Origin: Myxococcales bacterium | GTDB lineage: Bacteria; Myxococcota_A; Polyangia; Polyangiales; Polyangiaceae | DNA length: 64,000 nucleotides | Assembly (NCBI GenBank): GCA_025359105.1 | Contig: JANYHK010000044.1 | Coordinates: forward strand, 1-64,000 | Direction of reading: 5' to 3' | In this document: one piece after another, positions 13,775 to 21,361 of the stretch | Numbering within the stretch: the stretch's first letter is position 1 | How the letters are laid out: each line of letters starts with the position of its first letter | Program-made: the position numbers and the translations under genes | Notes under the pieces: model-generated | What the model saw: only the letters and a program-made list of their open reading frames with translations | What the model was told of the DNA's origin: nothing | The model's database searches: none

Positions 13775-14548
13775 ATGCAAAGGGGAGAGTTCCTGAAGGG
13801 GCGCCGCGCGCTCGTCACCGGGGCGGCGTCCGGGATCGGGCTCGCGGTGTCTCGAGAGCTGGAGGCGGCGGGAGCCGACGTCGTGATGAGCGACATCCAG
13901 GGCGGGCTTCTTCGCGATGCGGCATCGGGCGTGCCGCGCGCCAAGGCGATCGTGGCGGATCTGTCGTCGCGCGAGTCGCTGCACGAGTTGGCGCGGTCGG
14001 TGGGGGAGATCGACATCCTCGTGAACAACGCCGGGCTGCAGCACGTGCGCCCGATCGAGGAGTTCGACGAGGCGAAGTGGGACTTGCTCTTGGCCACGAT
14101 GCTCACGGCGCCGTTCCTCTTGATCCGCAAGCTCTTGCCGAGCATGTACGCGAAGAACTGGGGCCGCGTCGTGAACATCGGGTCGGTGCACAGCCTGGTC
14201 GCGTCGGCGTACAAGTCGGCGTACGTCTCGGCGAAGCACGGGCTCATGGGCCTGACCAAGACCGTGGCGCTCGAGACGGCCGCGCGCTCGCCGGGCGTGA
14301 CGGTCAATACGGTGTGCCCGTCGTACGTGCGGACGCCGCTCGTGGAGAAACAGATCGCCGATCAGGCGCGCGTGCACGGGATGGACGAGAGGGACGTCGT
14401 GGAGAAGGTCCTGCTGACGCAGAACGCGAACAAGCGGCTGATCGAGCCCGAAGAGGTCGGCCAGTGCGTCGTGTTTCTGTGCTCGAGCGCCGCGGCGTCG
14501 ATCACCGGCTCGGCGTTCACGATGGACGCGGGGTGGCTCGCGCATTGA
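13775..14548 (+). CDS. 3-hydroxybutyrate dehydrogenase-like SDR
   Basis: 257 aa classical short-chain dehydrogenase: cofactor motif TGAASGIG (15-22), an Asp after beta-2 (MSDIQG) that favours NAD, NNAG, and the catalytic Ser/Tyr150/Lys154 in YVSAKHG. The block SVHSLVASAYKSAYVSAKHG is typical of D-3-hydroxybutyrate dehydrogenases, which oxidise the PHB monomer to acetoacetate. GAGGAG (13761-13766) precedes ATG 13775. Following phaZ, it completes the mobilisation route. Acetoacetyl-CoA reductase (PhaB) is less likely because the VHS-LVA-KSAYVSAKHG block is the BDH pattern. Confidence 0.85.
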   Translation: MQRGEFLKGRRALVTGAASGIGLAVSRELEAAGADVVMSDIQGGLLRDAASGVPRAKAIVADLSSRESLHELARSVGEIDILVNNAGLQHVRPIEEFDEAKWDLLLATMLTAPFLLIRKLLPSMYAKNWGRVVNIGSVHSLVASAYKSAYVSAKHGLMGLTKTVALETAARSPGVTVNTVCPSYVRTPLVEKQIADQARVHGMDERDVVEKVLLTQNANKRLIEPEEVGQCVVFLCSSAAASITGSAFTMDAGWLAH

Positions 14549-14590
14549 GTGTCGGGTGCACGCGTCCCGGTCTCCCATCCAAGAAAGAGT

Positions 14591-14627
14591 AAAGAGTGCT
14601 CTATAAAGGGTTGCGGCGCTCTTTTTT
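14591..14627 (+). terminator. Rho-independent terminator of the PHA cluster
   Basis: A 9-bp stem (AAAGAGTGC pairing with GCGCTCTTT, one G-T pair) with a loop of about 16 nt, leading into a T6 run at 14622-14627. It follows the SDR gene by about 45 nt and closes the plus-strand PHA block. Confidence 0.75.
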
Positions 14628-14644
14628 GAGGCTACCTTCAAGAG

Positions 14645-15616
14645 ATGCCGACCCTCCTGAACCGCAAGGACCTCGATGCGGCGCGCTGCTGGCGCGACCA
14701 CCCCCCGCGCATTCACGACAAGAAGAAGCGCACGATCTTCGAGCTCCTCGGCGCGGGACGGACTCCGACCGGCATGGTGAGCGTGACGCGCTGGGCGCCT
14801 GGGGATCCAGACCTCGCGGTGGGGCCCCTCGCGGCCGCGTCGCGCGTCAGGAGCTCGGCGGGCCCCATGACCTACGAGTCACCGGGGCCGGGGACCGACG
14901 TGTGGCACGTGAACTTCGCCGATCCCGAGCTCTTCGCGTTCTACGGCGGTCCCGCGTTCGCGTAGGACGAAATTCAGGTCGCCGAGCATCCGATCCTGGC
15001 GAGCGTCCGCGAGGCGCTCCTGGCGGACGCGGCCTTCCCAGCGCGCACGCGTGAAGGCGGAGGGCCGGCGCCGGTCCTCGTCTACGGCGCCGAGCGGTGG
15101 GGTGCGATCGATCTGAGGCCCGCGCTCGCGCAGCCGCATGGGATTTACGGGCACCGGCTGGGTCGCGCGACCGACGACGCGCTGAGGCAGGCCGTCGCGC
15201 GGCTCGACGTGCCGTTCCGGACGAACGTGATCGCGATGTGCGCCCCCCAGGGGCGCGGCCCGTACAGCACCGAGGACGTGCGCGACGTCCTGTCGTCGTC
15301 GGTCACCGCCTTCGCCGCCGCGAAGGTCGAGAGCGCGCGGCTCGCGCCAGGTGCGGGCGTGCGGATCCACACCGGTCACTGGGGAACGGGCGTCTTCGGC
15401 GGCGATCGCGTCCTCATGGCCGCCGCGCAGGCAATCGCCGCGAGGCTCACGGGCGTGGGCGAGCTCGTGTACCACTCTCTCGACGACGCTGCGGCGCATG
15501 CCTTCGAGGAGGGAATGCGGCTGGCCGATGGCCTCCGCGAAGGCGCGTCGTTCGACGCCATCGTGGCCACGTTCGATGCCTGCGGCTTCGTCTGGGGCGC
15601 GGGGGACGGGAACTGA
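14645..15616 (+). pseudogene. PARG-like ADP-ribose glycohydrolase, in-frame TAG at codon 107
   Basis: One frame runs 324 codons with a single internal TAG at 14963-14965. Upstream part: WHVNFADPELFAFYGGPAFA, then the stop, then DEIQVAEHP; downstream part: RTNVIAMCAPQ and GHWGTGVFGGD. This is the order of poly(ADP-ribose) glycohydrolase: a VDFAN-type strand, the catalytic loop GGG..QEE, a late TGNWGCGAFGGD-type motif. The stop replaces the Gln of the catalytic QEE-like motif, consistent with one CAG-to-TAG transition. The two halves also exist as separate open frames (14645-14965; ATG 15209-15616), but neither contains the full site. Family assignment is by motif memory only. It could be a real pseudogene, an amber-suppressed gene or a base-call error. 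Confidence 0.6.
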
Positions 15617-15651
15617 CGCGCAGGGAAAGCGCACCCGCCCTCGCCGTCGCG

Positions 15652-16953
15652 TCAGGCGGCGACGAGCACGACCCGCGTAACCTCCGGTGGGGCACCGACG
15701 CGCGCCGGGGGGCCCACGACGCCGAAGCCGCGGTTGACGTAGAGGGTCGTACCGGCCATTTCGTAGCGGCCCGAGACGAAGGTCATGAAGAGCTTCGCCG
15801 GTGTGAATCCAGGATTGATTTGACCGCCGTGCGTGTGCCCAGAGAGCTGCAGGGCGACATGGCCTGCGCCGTAGTGGAAGTAGTTCGGCTGGTGGGCGAG
15901 GAGGATCCGCGGCAGCTCCGCGGGCACCTGGGCGATCGCAGCGTCGAGGTCTGGCCCTCGGCCGCCCGGGCGCGGCCGCCACCCGTCGTCCACCCCTAGG
16001 AGCGCGAAGCCGCCGCCGTCGGCCGGGCGGATGACGCGGCCGCGGTTCATCAGAATCGCGATGGGCGTCCCGACGAACGCGGCGAGGACCTCGTCGATGC
16101 CGCTGTAGTAGTCGTGGTTGCCGGGGATGGCGAAGACGCCGTCGCGTGCGCGGAGCGTCGCGAGGGCGCGCGCGACCATGGGAGCGTAGGCAGGATCGAA
16201 GTCGACGAGATCACCCGTCACCACGACGAGATCGGGCCTGGCTTCGCCGACCCGATCGAGTCCCTCCTTGAGATCCCGCTCGTTCACGTTGATGCCAGCG
16301 TGCAGATCGCTCACCTGGACGATCGTGTAACCGTCGAGCACTCTGGGCAGGCCGGGGATCCGGACCACGACCTCGTCGATCTCGAATGCGTGGCGCCCAC
16401 GTAGGATGCCCCAGCCGAGCATCGAGCCGGTCGCCCCGAGCGCGAGGAGGCCAAAGGAGCGCTCGAGCGCTTCGCGTCGCCCGAGGATGTGTGGCGGTTC
16501 GGCAGCCCCTGCAACGTCCGGCGGGGCCGCGCCGGCGGGTCCGGACGGCGGAGCGTCGACCTCGGCGACGGGCGCAGTCTTCGGGGCCGGCGCCACGGTG
16601 CGTCGCGACAGGAGCCGCGCCAACCCGAGCGCCAGGGCCAGCGGTGGAAGCGAGATCATCACGAACATCGCCTCGACGAGCACGAGGGCGAGAAGCTCGC
16701 CGACGAGCGAGCTGTGCGCGCGCTGCGCGAGGACGCGCATGAGTGGGGCCGCTACGACGACGGCCGCGACGGCGTACTTCGCAGGGCGCCGGAAGCGGGC
16801 GAGGCGCGGGAACGCACGCATCGACCACGCCACGATGAACCAATGGGCCGCCGCGCTCGCCGCCAGCAGCGGCAGTAAGAAGACGAGGAACCTGAGGAAG
16901 CCGCCTAACTGCACGTGGAAGGGAGAATGCCCTTGCCGGCGTCGTTGCGCCAC
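15652..16953 (-). CDS. Membrane-anchored metallophosphoesterase (YkuE/YaeI type)
   Basis: 433 aa. N-terminal membrane part with about three to four helices (to residue 110), a Pro/Ala linker, then a further hydrophobic stretch and a calcineurin-like phosphoesterase domain: VSDLHAG, VVTGDLVDFD, IPGNHDYYSG, LAHQPNYF and SGHTHGGQ, the five metal-binding blocks. Homologues hydrolyse phosphodiesters such as UDP-lipid intermediates at the outer face of the inner membrane. The GTG start at 16953 is kept because an internal ATG would remove the first membrane helix. Convergent with the PARG-like gene. Confidence 0.85.
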   Translation of the reverse strand: MAQRRRQGHSPFHVQLGGFLRFLVFLLPLLAASAAAHWFIVAWSMRAFPRLARFRRPAKYAVAAVVVAAPLMRVLAQRAHSSLVGELLALVLVEAMFVMISLPPLALALGLARLLSRRTVAPAPKTAPVAEVDAPPSGPAGAAPPDVAGAAEPPHILGRREALERSFGLLALGATGSMLGWGILRGRHAFEIDEVVVRIPGLPRVLDGYTIVQVSDLHAGINVNERDLKEGLDRVGEARPDLVVVTGDLVDFDPAYAPMVARALATLRARDGVFAIPGNHDYYSGIDEVLAAFVGTPIAILMNRGRVIRPADGGGFALLGVDDGWRPRPGGRGPDLDAAIAQVPAELPRILLAHQPNYFHYGAGHVALQLSGHTHGGQINPGFTPAKLFMTFVSGRYEMAGTTLYVNRGFGVVGPPARVGAPPEVTRVVLVAA

Positions 16954-17031
16954 GTCGACATGTCTTCGACGACGTGGACTGCGAGGCCGGCCGTCAGGTG
17001 AGCAGTGAAGCGCCCGTGGAAGGCGTTCTCG

Positions 17032-17721
17032 TCAGCGGCCCGGCGGCTTCAGGGGAAGCTGCGACGTCGACGGCGGCGGCGGAGGAATCTTCCCGCTCTT
17101 CGCGTCTTCGGTCATCATCTCGAGGGCGATGAGCGCGTTCAGCACGCGGTCCATGCCGTGCTCGAGCGCGGCTTCCTTCTGGAAGATCGAAGCGACCCGC
17201 ACGAGGCGGAGCGACGTCGTCTTGCCGAGATCGATCTCACGCTCGAGGAAGGCCTCGAAGGTGCCGTAGCCCTTCGCCTCGTAGAGGCGGCGGAGCTGGA
17301 CGTCCTTGAGGACGATCCCGATGTCGAAGAAGCCCTTGTTCAGGTTCTTCCGGAAGCCCTTGATCTGGACGAGCGCGTTGTGGAGATCCGCGATCTTCGC
17401 CTTGATGTCCTCGGCCCCGGTGGGGACGCGGATCGTCGCGCGGGCGCTGCCGGGAAGCGGCGGCTCGGCCGCACGGGCACGCGCCTCGGCCGCGTGCTTG
17501 GCGGCGTGGCGGGCGGCCCACGGCGCAGCGCCGCGGAGGCCGAGCTTGCGCTTGCCGTCCAGTCCTTTGGCCGCAGCTGCGGGCGCGCCCGCGGCGCCAG
17601 CGCCGGGTTTCCCCGAAGCCGACTTCGGGGCGCCTTTGCCCCCTTTGCCGGCTGCCGCCGACGGACCTTTCGCGCCAGCCGGCGCTTGCTTCTTCGTGCT
17701 CCCCATCGATTGCGCCTGCAT
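17032..17721 (-). CDS. Ala/Lys-rich protein with DUF3102-like helical domain
   Basis: 229 aa. The first ~90 residues are low-complexity Ala/Gly/Lys. The second half is folded: IKAKIADLHNALVQIKGF, then RLYEAKGYGTFEAFLERE and a helix-turn-helix-like TTSLRLVRVASIF. The pattern of 'Y-x-TFxxFLExE + helices' resembles domains found in ParB-associated and DUF3102-type proteins; this is a weak, unsearched resemblance. The C-terminus is Pro-rich. A nucleic-acid-associated role would fit the basic N-terminus but is inference. The start could also be ATG 17706. Confidence 0.6.
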   Translation of the reverse strand: MQAQSMGSTKKQAPAGAKGPSAAAGKGGKGAPKSASGKPGAGAAGAPAAAAKGLDGKRKLGLRGAAPWAARHAAKHAAEARARAAEPPLPGSARATIRVPTGAEDIKAKIADLHNALVQIKGFRKNLNKGFFDIGIVLKDVQLRRLYEAKGYGTFEAFLEREIDLGKTTSLRLVRVASIFQKEAALEHGMDRVLNALIALEMMTEDAKSGKIPPPPPSTSQLPLKPPGR

Positions 17722-17853
17722 ATCCTTGAAAGTCTTGGGGAGTCAGTACCACTTGTGACGCGTCCAGGTAAAGAATCAAAGATGCGCGGGTTGCCGGGGT
17801 TGCGGCATCCAAGGCACGATGCGGTGCCGGCGCGCGCGCCGTGACGAGGTCCC

Positions 17854-18825
17854 TTGGCCACTTTCACGAAGCTCGAAGCGGCGGACGTCAGGGCACTGCT
17901 TGCAGGATACAACTTGCCAGAGTTACAGGCATTTTCTGGTATTCCCGCCGGCAGCGTCAACTCCAACTTCGAGGTCACCCTCGGAGGCTCGCGGGTCTTC
18001 CTTCGCGTGTACGAGGAGCAGGCGCGATCTGGCGCGGAGGCAGAGACACGATTGATCGCCGGCCTCGCCGCGCGCGGCGTGAAGACCCCGCCGCCGGTGG
18101 CTCGGACCGACGGCGGGCTCGTCTCGGAGGTGCGCGGTAAGCCTGCAGCCCTCTTTCCCTGGCAGGCGGGAGGCATGCGCTGCCAAGCGAGCGTGTCGCC
18201 ACAGGACGCCGAACGCGTCGGTGAAGCGCTCGCGGGCATCCATGTCGCAGGGGAGGGGCTCCCGCGCGGCGAGGGGAGGTTCAACGCCGCCGATCTGCGG
18301 GAGCGGCTCCGGCGGATCGCCACGGCGCCCGATCCGGAGCTGGCTCGGCATGCGGCTCCCCTCGGCGCGTCGCTCGATCGCTGGGAGACGGCGCGTCGGG
18401 CGCTGCCCCGAGGTCTGGTCCACGGCGACCTCTTCCGCGACAACGTGCTCTGGACGCGGGCGGGCGAGATCTCCGCGCTGCTCGACTTCGAGAGCGCGTC
18501 GGAGGGAGTGCTCGCCTACGATCTCATGGTGACGATCCTCGCCTGGTGCGTCTCGGGCGAGCTCGAGCTCGAGCTCGCCCAGGCCGTCGCGCGCGGGTAC
18601 ACGCGCCTGCGCCCGCTCTCGGCCGACGAGAAGCGCGGCCTCCTCGCGGAGGCGAGCCTTGCCGCGATTCGCTTCTGCGTCACCCGCATCACCGACTACG
18701 CCATGCGCGGCGGCGAGGGGCGCGTGATGAAGGACTACCGACGCTTCCTGATGCGCCTCGCCAAGCTCGAAGGGATCGCTGCAACGGTAGGGGAGGAAGG
18801 CTTTGCGTCTGCGCTGGATCTCTGA
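17854..18825 (+). CDS. thrB: Homoserine kinase, ThrB type II (APH fold)
   Basis: 323 aa, the size of the choline-kinase-like homoserine kinases. Motifs: a Ser/Asn-rich phosphate-binding loop GSVNSNFEVTL, Brenner motif HGDLFRDNVLW, and LLDFESAS for Mg binding. It phosphorylates homoserine for threonine synthesis. TTG 17854 is the likely start (GAGG at 17846-17849, followed directly by the conserved N-terminus). Its end overlaps the next gene by 23 nt, so the three genes 17854-20457 appear to be one transcript although their functions are unrelated. Confidence 0.88.
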   Translation: MATFTKLEAADVRALLAGYNLPELQAFSGIPAGSVNSNFEVTLGGSRVFLRVYEEQARSGAEAETRLIAGLAARGVKTPPPVARTDGGLVSEVRGKPAALFPWQAGGMRCQASVSPQDAERVGEALAGIHVAGEGLPRGEGRFNAADLRERLRRIATAPDPELARHAAPLGASLDRWETARRALPRGLVHGDLFRDNVLWTRAGEISALLDFESASEGVLAYDLMVTILAWCVSGELELELAQAVARGYTRLRPLSADEKRGLLAEASLAAIRFCVTRITDYAMRGGEGRVMKDYRRFLMRLAKLEGIAATVGEEGFASALDL

Positions 18826-19414
18826 GCGGCGCGTCGTCGTCGCCGTCGCGGCGCTGGCGAGCCTCGCCAGCCCGTCGCTCGCGCGCGCCGCCGACACGAC
18901 GCCCGCGCCGTCCGCCCCCTCCAAGCCCACCGAGCCAGCCGTCGCGCCGAACCTCGCGTGGATCGCGACGCAGTTCATCCCGAGCCCCGAGATCGCCGCC
19001 GGCGCCGGGCACGCGCACTTTGGTCTGCGCTGGCAGGTGACGCCGCTCCTCTATTCGTGGGGGATCAACCGAAAGCTCTCGCCGTGGCGGGTGCTCGTCG
19101 CCGAGCCGCTCTCGCGCCAGAGCGGCTCGATCGAGGCGTACCTGTCGCCGGAGTTCATCGACGTCGACGGCGACGCGACGGACAAGTGGCTGCTCAGGCC
19201 CGGCGTTCGCGCATATTTCCCGCTCGTCCAGCGCGGCGAGTACGTGAGCGTGTCGGTCGGCTCGAGCTACCAGCACGTGCAGAACCGCAGCAGCGCCGCG
19301 TTCGAGGGGGGCGTGTACGTCCTCTATGGCCTCTTCGGCCTGCAGGTCACCTACGCCCCCTTGCAGCACACCCCCGCCGGGACCATCGTGACGATGAGGT
19401 TTCGGTACTTCTGA
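18803..19414 (+). CDS. Small outer-membrane beta-barrel-like protein
   Basis: 203 aa. Signal peptide cleaved after ARAAD-type site, Pro/Ala linker, then beta-strands ending with MRFRYF, an aromatic outer-membrane insertion signal. TTG 18803 has GGGGAGG about 6 nt upstream and overlaps the thrB end in another frame. Function unknown; only the cell location is supported. Confidence 0.7.
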   Translation: MRLRWISERRVVVAVAALASLASPSLARAADTTPAPSAPSKPTEPAVAPNLAWIATQFIPSPEIAAGAGHAHFGLRWQVTPLLYSWGINRKLSPWRVLVAEPLSRQSGSIEAYLSPEFIDVDGDATDKWLLRPGVRAYFPLVQRGEYVSVSVGSSYQHVQNRSSAAFEGGVYVLYGLFGLQVTYAPLQHTPAGTIVTMRFRYF

Positions 19415-20457
19415 TGCGCAGGGTCCTCCGCCACCAACCCCTCCGCCGCGCCTTCTTGGCGCTCGCGGTCCTCGCCTCGGCGTCGTCGGCGACGTCGTGC
19501 GTGACGGTGCGCAAGATGGCAGGGGGCAACGCGTCGGCCCTCGTGTCGTCCCCGCACGAGGTGCCTTCGCGCATCACCCATCCCGAGCGGCCCTTCGCGC
19601 GTCTCGCCATCCTGTGGATCGGGCACGCGACGACGCTCATCCAGATGGACGACAAGTTCATCCTGACCGATCCCGTCTTCACGGACAGCGTGGGGCAGCT
19701 CTCCAAGCGCCTCGTCCAGCCCGGGATCGATCCGGATTTCTTGCCGCCGATCGACGTGACGGTGATCTCGCACATGCACTTCGACCACCTCTCCTACGGC
19801 TCGCTCGAGATGATCGAGCCGAAGCTGCGCCAGCTCCTGGTACCCAAGGGCGGCCTCATCTACGTGCCGAACTACACCTTCGAGACCGACGAGGTCGCCA
19901 CCTGGCGCTCGTGGCAGAGCGGCGACTTGAAAGTGACCGCCGTGCCGGTCGAGCACGTGGGCTTTCGCTACGGCATCGACCAGGCGTGGATGAAGACGAG
20001 CTTCACCGGCTGGGTCTTCGAGTACCACGGCATGACCGTCTACTTCGGGGGCGACACCGCGTACGTGGAAGCGAACTTCAAGAAGACCGCCGCGCGCTTC
20101 CCGCACATCGACGTCGCCCTCCTCCCCATCGCGCCGATCCACCCGCGCTCGTTCATGAAGCGAACGCACGTCGATCCCAAGGAGGCGGTGCAGGCGTTCG
20201 TCGACCTCGGCGCGAAGGTGATGATCCCGATCCACTTCGACACCTTCGTGAACAGCGAGGACGAGCCGGGAGAGGCGCGCCGTGTGCTCGAGGGAGTCAT
20301 GAAGGAGCGGGGGCTCGGCGCCGATCGCGTTCAGATCCTCGCCATCGGCGAGCAGCGCGTGCTTTTCTCGACGTCCTCGCCGCTGGCGTCGCCCGCCCCG
20401 CCGTCGCCCGCCCCGCCCTCGCCCCCGCGGGAAGCCGTCGTCAGAAGCGCACGGTGA
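19414..20457 (+). CDS. Metallo-beta-lactamase-fold lipoprotein (NAPE-PLD/UlaG-like)
   Basis: 347 aa. Cys-containing lipoprotein-like signal (ATSC), then an MBL fold: WIGHATTLI, SHMHFDHLS (HxHxDH), VEHVGFRYG, FGGDTAY and a late His in PIHFDTF. The HxHxDH-GDTAY pattern matches NAPE-phospholipase-D-like and UlaG-like hydrolases that act on phosphodiester or lactone substrates. The C-terminus has a Pro/Ser repeat. Starts on the last base of the preceding stop and converges on the minus-strand TPR gene with a 17-nt overlap. Confidence 0.85.
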   Translation: MRRVLRHQPLRRAFLALAVLASASSATSCVTVRKMAGGNASALVSSPHEVPSRITHPERPFARLAILWIGHATTLIQMDDKFILTDPVFTDSVGQLSKRLVQPGIDPDFLPPIDVTVISHMHFDHLSYGSLEMIEPKLRQLLVPKGGLIYVPNYTFETDEVATWRSWQSGDLKVTAVPVEHVGFRYGIDQAWMKTSFTGWVFEYHGMTVYFGGDTAYVEANFKKTAARFPHIDVALLPIAPIHPRSFMKRTHVDPKEAVQAFVDLGAKVMIPIHFDTFVNSEDEPGEARRVLEGVMKERGLGADRVQILAIGEQRVLFSTSSPLASPAPPSPAPPSPPREAVVRSAR

Positions 20458-21361
20458 CGGCGCCGCCGGTCGGACCGAGCGTCGCGGTGACGGAGCGGTC
20501 GCTGGGCGTGCTGGGGGCGGTGAGGACGAGCACGACGCCGGTGGCGGCGAGCACGCCTGCGGCGATCCACGCCACGTTGGTCATCGTCCGGAGTGAGTCG
20601 GCGCGATCGTGCGCGTTCAGGTCCTTGTGCCCGGAGTCGTTGAAGTCGTTCTTCGCCGAGACCGCAGATAGCCCGAGGTAGACGGCCGCACCCGACGCGA
20701 CGACCGCGCCCCCGAGCGACACGAAGCCGGCGAGCTTGCGCGGGCTGCTCCCGGAGGTCGGCGGCTTCGGTGCCGTCGACGCGACGGGCGGAGGCGCGAG
20801 CGGAGGCGCGGCCACCTTCTTGGGGGCCTCGACGGCGACGGGCGTGGTCGCTCCCGCGGCGACCGTGACCTGCTGCTTGGTGGACGTGCCGCCGTCGAAG
20901 CGCGCGGTGAGGTCGTGAGGTCCGGCGGTCAGGTACACCTTCGCCGGGAGTGGGGCCGCGTCGCGGTGCTCCACGCTTATCGTGGCGCCGGCGGGGCCGG
21001 TGACGTCGAGGTGGCCGAGTCCCTTCGACAGGTTCGCGAGGCGCGTCTGCGCGTCCTTCTTCTGCTGCCCGCCGAGATCGCCCGCATCGAGCGCCGCCGT
21101 GTACGCGTCCGCGGCGCGCGGCGACTCGCCGGCGGCCTCCCACGCGAGGCCGGCGTTGTAGATGGCAGCCGCGCGCGGCGACTCACGGTAGGCGCGCTCG
21201 AACGAGGCCGCTGCGTTGCGGAAGTCGCCCTTCTGGTACGCCGACGCGCCGGCCTTGAACGCTTCTGCTGCCGCGGCGTCGGTCGCCTGAGCCGCCGGCG
21301 CGAAGAGAACCAGCGGAACAGCGAACCCGAGGGCGACGACGAGAGAGCGGCGCGCGAGCAT
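20441..21361 (-). CDS. Secreted TPR + PEGA + two-TM protein, kinase partner (module 1)
   Basis: 306 aa. Signal peptide (ending AQA/TDA), two TPR-like repeats (AFKAGASAYQKGDFRNAAAS and following), a PEGA-like beta region (GHLDVTGPAGATISVEH), a Pro/Ala linker and two membrane helices near the C-terminus. Start ATG overlaps the kinase stop (TGATG), so it is co-translated with the kinase at 21361-23283. The same architecture and order recur at 59718-62243. Probably a periplasmic/membrane partner or target of kinase signalling (inference). Confidence 0.82.
   Translation of the reverse strand: MLARRSLVVALGFAVPLVLFAPAAQATDAAAAEAFKAGASAYQKGDFRNAAASFERAYRESPRAAAIYNAGLAWEAAGESPRAADAYTAALDAGDLGGQQKKDAQTRLANLSKGLGHLDVTGPAGATISVEHRDAAPLPAKVYLTAGPHDLTARFDGGTSTKQQVTVAAGATTPVAVEAPKKVAAPPLAPPPVASTAPKPPTSGSSPRKLAGFVSLGGAVVASGAAVYLGLSAVSAKNDFNDSGHKDLNAHDRADSLRTMTNVAWIAAGVLAATGVVLVLTAPSTPSDRSVTATLGPTGGAVTVRF

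Noticed and set aside
14645-15616. Two separate genes (14645-14965 and 15209-15616)
   Set aside because: They share one frame and form the ordered motifs of a single PARG-like protein; the second has no ribosome binding site.
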